A stretch of DNA of 15,475 bases from Lentzea sp. (GTDB lineage: Bacteria > Actinomycetota > Actinomycetes > Mycobacteriales > Pseudonocardiaceae): assembly GCA_030146905.1 (NCBI GenBank), contig JASLAV010000150.1, forward strand, positions 1 through 15,475, read 5' to 3'. Made by a program: the position numbers and the translations under genes. The notes beneath the pieces were generated by a model. The model was not told where the DNA came from, did not search any database, and worked only from the letters and a program-made list of their open reading frames with translations. Below are positions 12,148 to 15,475 of the stretch, piece after piece (position 1 is the first letter of the stretch; the number at the start of each line of letters is the position of its first letter).

Positions 12148-13161
12148 TCAGCCGTTGACCGCTACGTCCAGGGGTGTTGCCGGTGCCTGGTCGGCGTAGG
12201 CCGAGCGCAGTCTCAGTTCTGCTGCCGGTGAGGCTCCTATGTGGTCCAGGCCCAGCAGGGCCGCGCCCACCACCGGTGGGACGTCCACCAGGCGGACCTG
12301 GGCCAGGGGGGCCGCTTCCAGGATTTGTCGGCGGACCGGGCCTACCACCGTGTCGCCTGTGTTGGTCAGGACGCCGCCGCCCAGCACCACGTCCACCGGC
12401 TCGTCCATCAGGTTCAGCTTGCGCATGGAGACCGTCGCCAGCAGGACGATCTCCTCCACCAGGCGGTCGATCTGGGACTGGGCCACCGCGTCGCCTCGTG
12501 CTGCCACTTCGAAGACGAGTGGGCAGAGGGCGTGGGGGTTGAGTTCCAGTTCCTCGAAGTGGATTTTTTCCACTACCGCGAGGATCGACGTTTCGTCGTA
12601 GTGGTCCAGGAGGGCCTGGAGCAGGAGGGTTGGCTTGCCTCGGCCGTCTTCTGCTCTCACCGCGTGCCACAGGGCGTCGTTGCCCAGTTGGCCGCCTCCG
12701 CCCCAGTCGCCCGAGATCGCGCCCAGGGCCGGGAAGCGGTGGGTTCTGCCGTCTCTGGCCACGCCTACCGCGTTGATGCCTGCGCCGCAGACCACTGCCA
12801 CGCCGCCGGCTGCGGCTGTGCCGGCTCGGAGGAGTGCGAAGGTGTCGTTGCCCACGAACGTTGTGGTTGACCAGCCTCGTTCTGAGATGGCCTGGGTCAG
12901 GTCCGCTTCTTCTCTCGGCAGGTCTGCGCCTGCCAGGTAGGCGGAGGTGTGCGCGGCGATCGGTTCGTCCCGGGGGAGGCCCGCTTGTGCTGCTGCCTCG
13001 CGGGCCAGTTGTTCGAACACGTCCAGCCCGCGCTTCATGCCCACGGTCTGCGGTGGGGCGCCCGGGCCGCGCACCTGTGCCAGCACCTTGCCGTCCGCGT
13101 CCACCAGCAGCACCGCGGTCTTGCTGTTGCCGCCGTCGATGGCGAGCACCCTGTCCGTCAT
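12148..13161 (-). CDS. BadF/BadG-type sugar kinase, N-acetylglucosamine kinase-like
   Basis: A 337-residue kinase of the ASKHA fold (BadF/BadG/BcrA/BcrD ATPase family, which includes N-acetylglucosamine kinases). Visible motifs: phosphate-1 loop LAIDGGNSKTAVLLVDADG with Asp9, VGNDTFALLRAG, VVCGAGINAVGVARDGR, ISGDWGGGGQLGNDALW and the adenosine-binding VLGGGVLTN. It probably phosphorylates an amino sugar or related sugar released from the imported substrate. ATG at 13161 lies 5 nt after the GH4 stop, with AAGGGAG overlapping the end of that gene, so translation is coupled. It is the last gene of the sugar operon. From about residue 41 onward it uses more A-ending codons (AGA, GCA, GGA, CAA) than its first 40 codons or the neighbouring genes. 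The exact sugar is not determined; glucosamine or another hexose is possible. Confidence 0.88.
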   Translation of the reverse strand: MTDRVLAIDGGNSKTAVLLVDADGKVLAQVRGPGAPPQTVGMKRGLDVFEQLAREAAAQAGLPRDEPIAAHTSAYLAGADLPREEADLTQAISERGWSTTTFVGNDTFALLRAGTAAAGGVAVVCGAGINAVGVARDGRTHRFPALGAISGDWGGGGQLGNDALWHAVRAEDGRGKPTLLLQALLDHYDETSILAVVEKIHFEELELNPHALCPLVFEVAARGDAVAQSQIDRLVEEIVLLATVSMRKLNLMDEPVDVVLGGGVLTNTGDTVVGPVRRQILEAAPLAQVRLVDVPPVVGAALLGLDHIGASPAAELRLRSAYADQAPATPLDVAVNG

Positions 13162-13166
13162 CGTTG

Positions 13167-14435
13167 TCAGGCTCCCTTCACCCACGGCAGCAGGTCGCGG
13201 TTCTGCGCGATCAGCTCGTCGGCCAGCTGGTCCGCGATGGCGTGCTGGCCGATCAGCGGGTGGGCGAGCAGTGCGTTCGCCACTCGGTCTCGTCCGCCGT
13301 GGAGCGCCGCTTCCAGTGCCAGGTGCTCGTACGCGGTGACGTGCGAGATCAGGCCGGAGATGGTCGGTTCCACCGGGCGGACCGGTAGTGGGCTGCCGCC
13401 CGAGGAGTCCACTGTGGATGACACCTCGATCACGGCGTCGTCCGGCAGGAACGGCAGGGTGCCGTTGTTCTGCACGTTCACCACGTGCTTCTCGGCGCCG
13501 GTGCCGCCTGTCAGGGCGTGCACCAGTTGCACGGCGGCCTCGGAGTAGTAGGCGCCGCCGCGCTGGGACAGTTGTTCCGGCTTCGTCTTGACCGACGGGT
13601 CGCCGTAGATGTCGAGCAGTTCCTTCTCGACGGCCGCGACCACCTCGGCGCGCGGGGGCGAGTCGAGCTGCTTCTTCACGACGGCGTCGTGGTTGTAGAA
13701 GTAGTTCAGGTAGTACGACGGCACCATGTTCAGGCGTCGCATCAGGGCGCCGTCGATGCCGATGTGCTCTGACAGGCCCTCTACGTGGTCGGCCAGCAGT
13801 TCGGGCAGGCGGTCCACGCCGTTCACGTACACGCCGCGTTCCCACGTCAGGTGGTTCAGGCCGACGTGGTCCAGCTCCACTGTGGACGGATCGACGCCCA
13901 GCAGGGAAGAGGTCCAGCGCTGGAACGTGATCGCCACGTTGCACAGGCCGATCGCCCTGTGGCCCGCCTGCAGCAGCGCGCGGGTCACGATGCCGACCGG
14001 GTTCGTGAAGTTCACGATCCAGGTGTCCGGACCGGCCAGCTCGCGGACGCGGTCGGCGATGTCCAGGACCACCGGCACGGTCCGCAGCGCCTTCGCCAGG
14101 CCTCCTGCGCCGGTGGTCTCCTGGCCGACGCAGCCGCAGGTCAGCGGGAACGTCTCGTCCGACGCGCGGGCCTTCTGACCGCCGACGCGCAGTTGCAGCA
14201 GTACCGCGGACGCGCCCTCGACGCCCTCCTCCAGTGAGGTCGTGGTGCGCACCTTCGCCGGGTGGCCAGCGTGTTCCAGCAGGCGGCGGCTGAACGGGCC
14301 GACCAGTGAGAGGCGGTGCTCGTCCGGGTCGACCAGGACGATCTCGTCCACCGCCAGGCTGGTGCGACGGCCGGCGATGCCGTCGATCAGCTCCGGTGTG
14401 TAGGTGGAACCGCCACCGACGACGGTGAGTTTCAT
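13167..14435 (-). CDS. GH4 family 6-phospho-beta-glucosidase-like enzyme
   Basis: A 422-residue NAD+- and metal-dependent glycosidase of family GH4. These enzymes cleave glycosides by an oxidation, elimination and reduction cycle in the cytoplasm. The N-terminal Rossmann motif VVGGGSTYTPEL (5-16) binds NAD+. NFTNPVGIV (142-150), GLCNVAI with Cys165, and LNHLTW with His195 are the expected metal and substrate site, and GGAYYSEAA holds the likely catalytic Tyr. Subtype 6-phospho-beta-glucosidase is my reading of the overall pattern; many relatives have CNVPI where this has CNVAI. ATG at 14435 overlaps the permease stop as ATGA, with GGGAG 7 nt upstream. Because the operon imports sugar through an ABC system, which does not phosphorylate its cargo, the substrate must be phosphorylated inside the cell or need not be phosphorylated. 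Confidence 0.92.
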   Translation of the reverse strand: MKLTVVGGGSTYTPELIDGIAGRRTSLAVDEIVLVDPDEHRLSLVGPFSRRLLEHAGHPAKVRTTTSLEEGVEGASAVLLQLRVGGQKARASDETFPLTCGCVGQETTGAGGLAKALRTVPVVLDIADRVRELAGPDTWIVNFTNPVGIVTRALLQAGHRAIGLCNVAITFQRWTSSLLGVDPSTVELDHVGLNHLTWERGVYVNGVDRLPELLADHVEGLSEHIGIDGALMRRLNMVPSYYLNYFYNHDAVVKKQLDSPPRAEVVAAVEKELLDIYGDPSVKTKPEQLSQRGGAYYSEAAVQLVHALTGGTGAEKHVVNVQNNGTLPFLPDDAVIEVSSTVDSSGGSPLPVRPVEPTISGLISHVTAYEHLALEAALHGGRDRVANALLAHPLIGQHAIADQLADELIAQNRDLLPWVKGA

Positions 14436-15325
14436 CCTTTGACTCCCGTGAACGTGATTCCCTTGACGAACGACTTCTGGGCGAAGACGAAGAGGACGAC
14501 GGCCGGGATCATCGTCAGGAACGTCACCGCCATCGACGAGTTCCACTGGACGATGTGCATGCCCTTGAACGTCGCCAGTGCCAGCGACAACGTCCACTGG
14601 TCCTTGACCTCGCCGGTGTAGAGCAACGGGCCGAAGTAGTCGTTCCAGGTGAAGAGGAAGCAGAACAGCGCGGTCGCCGCGATGCCCGGCTTCGCCATCG
14701 GCACGATGATCCGCACCATCGCCTGGAACTCCGAGCAGCCGTCCACCCTCGCCGCGTCCACGTAGGACTGCGGGATGGTGAGCATGAACTGGCGCAGCAG
14801 GAAGATGCTGAACGCGTCGAACAGGAAGTACGGGATGATCAACGGCCACAGCGTGCCCGTCAGGCCCAGCGACGACCACGTGTCGTACAGCGGCACGGCC
14901 ACGACCTGCGGCGGCAGCATCATCGCGCCGATGACGAGGATGAACGCCACGTTCCGGCCGCGCCACTGGAGTTTCGCGAGCGCGTAGGCCGCCGGGATCG
15001 ACGAGATCAGCATGCCCGCGGTGGCGAGCAGCGAGTACGTGAGGCTGTTGACCAGGTACTGCAGCAGCGGGGCCTTGTCGAAGACCTCGACGAAGTTCTC
15101 CCAGTGCCATTCCCTCGGCCACAGGTCGGAGGTGAACGCCTGGTTGTCCGACATCACCGCGGTGAGGAAGACGAACACGACGGGCGTGGCGAACATCAGG
15201 CCGAGCGCGAGGCCGATCGCGTGTGTCGCGACCCAGTTCAGGAAGCCGGCGGTGTCGCGCTTGCGGCGCGGCTGCTCCGGTTCCGCCGGGACGTCGACCG
15301 GTGGTTTGGTCAGCGTGGCGGTCAT
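14432..15325 (-). CDS. Carbohydrate ABC transporter permease 2 (CUT1, MalG-like)
   Basis: A 297-residue inner-membrane permease of a binding-protein-dependent sugar importer. After a cytosolic N-tail of about 30 residues there are about six TM helices, the first near residues 33-56 (AIGLALGLMFATPVVFVFLTAV). The EAA loop that contacts the ATPase is at about 190-214 (DAARVDGCSEFQAMVRIIVP). The C-terminus ends FVKGITFTGVKG, typical of this subfamily. AAGGAGG lies 9 nt before the ATG at 15325. It overlaps the upstream permease gene and the downstream GH4 gene by ATGA on each side. The ATPase subunit is not in the window; actinobacterial CUT1 operons often rely on a shared MsiK-type ATPase encoded elsewhere. 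Confidence 0.95.
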   Translation of the reverse strand: MTATLTKPPVDVPAEPEQPRRKRDTAGFLNWVATHAIGLALGLMFATPVVFVFLTAVMSDNQAFTSDLWPREWHWENFVEVFDKAPLLQYLVNSLTYSLLATAGMLISSIPAAYALAKLQWRGRNVAFILVIGAMMLPPQVVAVPLYDTWSSLGLTGTLWPLIIPYFLFDAFSIFLLRQFMLTIPQSYVDAARVDGCSEFQAMVRIIVPMAKPGIAATALFCFLFTWNDYFGPLLYTGEVKDQWTLSLALATFKGMHIVQWNSSMAVTFLTMIPAVVLFVFAQKSFVKGITFTGVKG

Positions 15326-15475
15326 GCTCCCGGACCTCCTTCCTCGGCGTTGGAGTTCTTGCGCATCCGTTGGACCAGCACGATGGTCACGGCGAACGAG
15401 ATGACGAACAGGACCGTGGCCATCGCGGCCGCGTAGCCCATGTCGAAGTAGCGGAAGCCCTGCGCGTACAGGTAG
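15322..15475 (-). CDS. Carbohydrate ABC transporter permease 1 (CUT1, MalF/UgpA-like), C-terminal fragment
   Basis: Only the last 50 residues lie in the window; the gene runs off its right end. The visible sequence starts YLYAQGFRYFDMGYAAAMA and continues into a final TM helix (TVLFVISFAVTIVLVQRM) and a short charged tail. The pattern of Phe-x-x-x-Asp-Met-Gly-Tyr-Ala-x-Ala before the last helix is characteristic of the first permease of CUT1 sugar importers. Its TGA overlaps the ATG of permease 2 (ATGA at 15322-15325). A solute-binding-protein gene is expected further upstream, outside the window. Confidence 0.88.
   Translation of the reverse strand, partial: YLYAQGFRYFDMGYAAAMATVLFVISFAVTIVLVQRMRKNSNAEEGGPGA

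Noticed and set aside
11683..12231. + strand 182-codon frame through the hairpin array
   Set aside because: It crosses all four hairpins and continues antisense into the kinase gene, and its residues mirror the GCC repeats rather than a protein fold.

Overview
The window is uniformly GC-rich. GTG and ATG starts, ATGA gene overlaps and the gene families present (AfsR/SARP regulator with NB-ARC and TPR domains, CUT1 sugar ABC permeases with a GH4 enzyme, a flavinylated FMN-binding protein) all point to a filamentous actinomycete. A Pseudonocardiales-type genome (Lentzea, Saccharothrix or Actinosynnema-like) is my guess, not something the window proves.

Layout. (1) 1-678: the C-terminal part of a YghZ/Gpr-type aldo-keto reductase (+), closed by a long hairpin shared with the convergent gene. 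(2) 844-2951 (-): an OmpR-family response regulator and its HAMP histidine kinase, joined by an ATGA overlap. (3) 3087-5702 (+), divergent from the two-component system: a three-gene membrane redox cassette made of a diheme ferric-reductase-like oxidoreductase, a membrane-anchored FMN_bind protein with a flavinylation motif, and an ApbE flavin transferase. It ends in a perfect 18-bp terminator hairpin. (4) 5703-6104: non-coding, with a bulged long inverted repeat and a short tandem repeat. (5) 6105-7139 (-): an ADP-ribosylglycohydrolase-family protein, divergent from (6) 7243-10008 (+): a large SARP/AfsR-type regulator. (7) 10150-10932 (-): a cytoplasmic SGNH/GDSL hydrolase. (8) 10933-12147: mostly non-coding, with a possible small membrane-anchored protein at 11204-11602, then a repeat-rich stretch ending in four evenly spaced hairpins. 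(9) 12148-15475 (-): a sugar uptake and catabolism operon, in transcription order ABC permease 1 (partial), ABC permease 2, GH4 6-phospho-beta-glucosidase-like enzyme, and BadF/NAGK-type sugar kinase.

How the genes work together. The two-component system probably controls the redox cassette across a shared 135-bp promoter region that holds an 11-bp-period direct repeat. In the cassette, ApbE would attach FMN to Thr148 of the FMN_bind protein, which would pass electrons to or from the diheme flavo-oxidoreductase. The sugar operon is tightly coupled (two ATGA overlaps and one 5-nt gap) and should import and break down a beta-linked sugar or amino sugar.

The most unusual signal is the array at 11956-12139. 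It has four 14-position hairpins at 46-48 nt spacing. Three share an AGGGG inner stem and a GCCGCCGCCG loop, but their outer stem sequences are completely different while pairing is kept. That pattern suggests selection on structure and could be a tandem structured-RNA, terminator or repeat element. I cannot test it further without searches.
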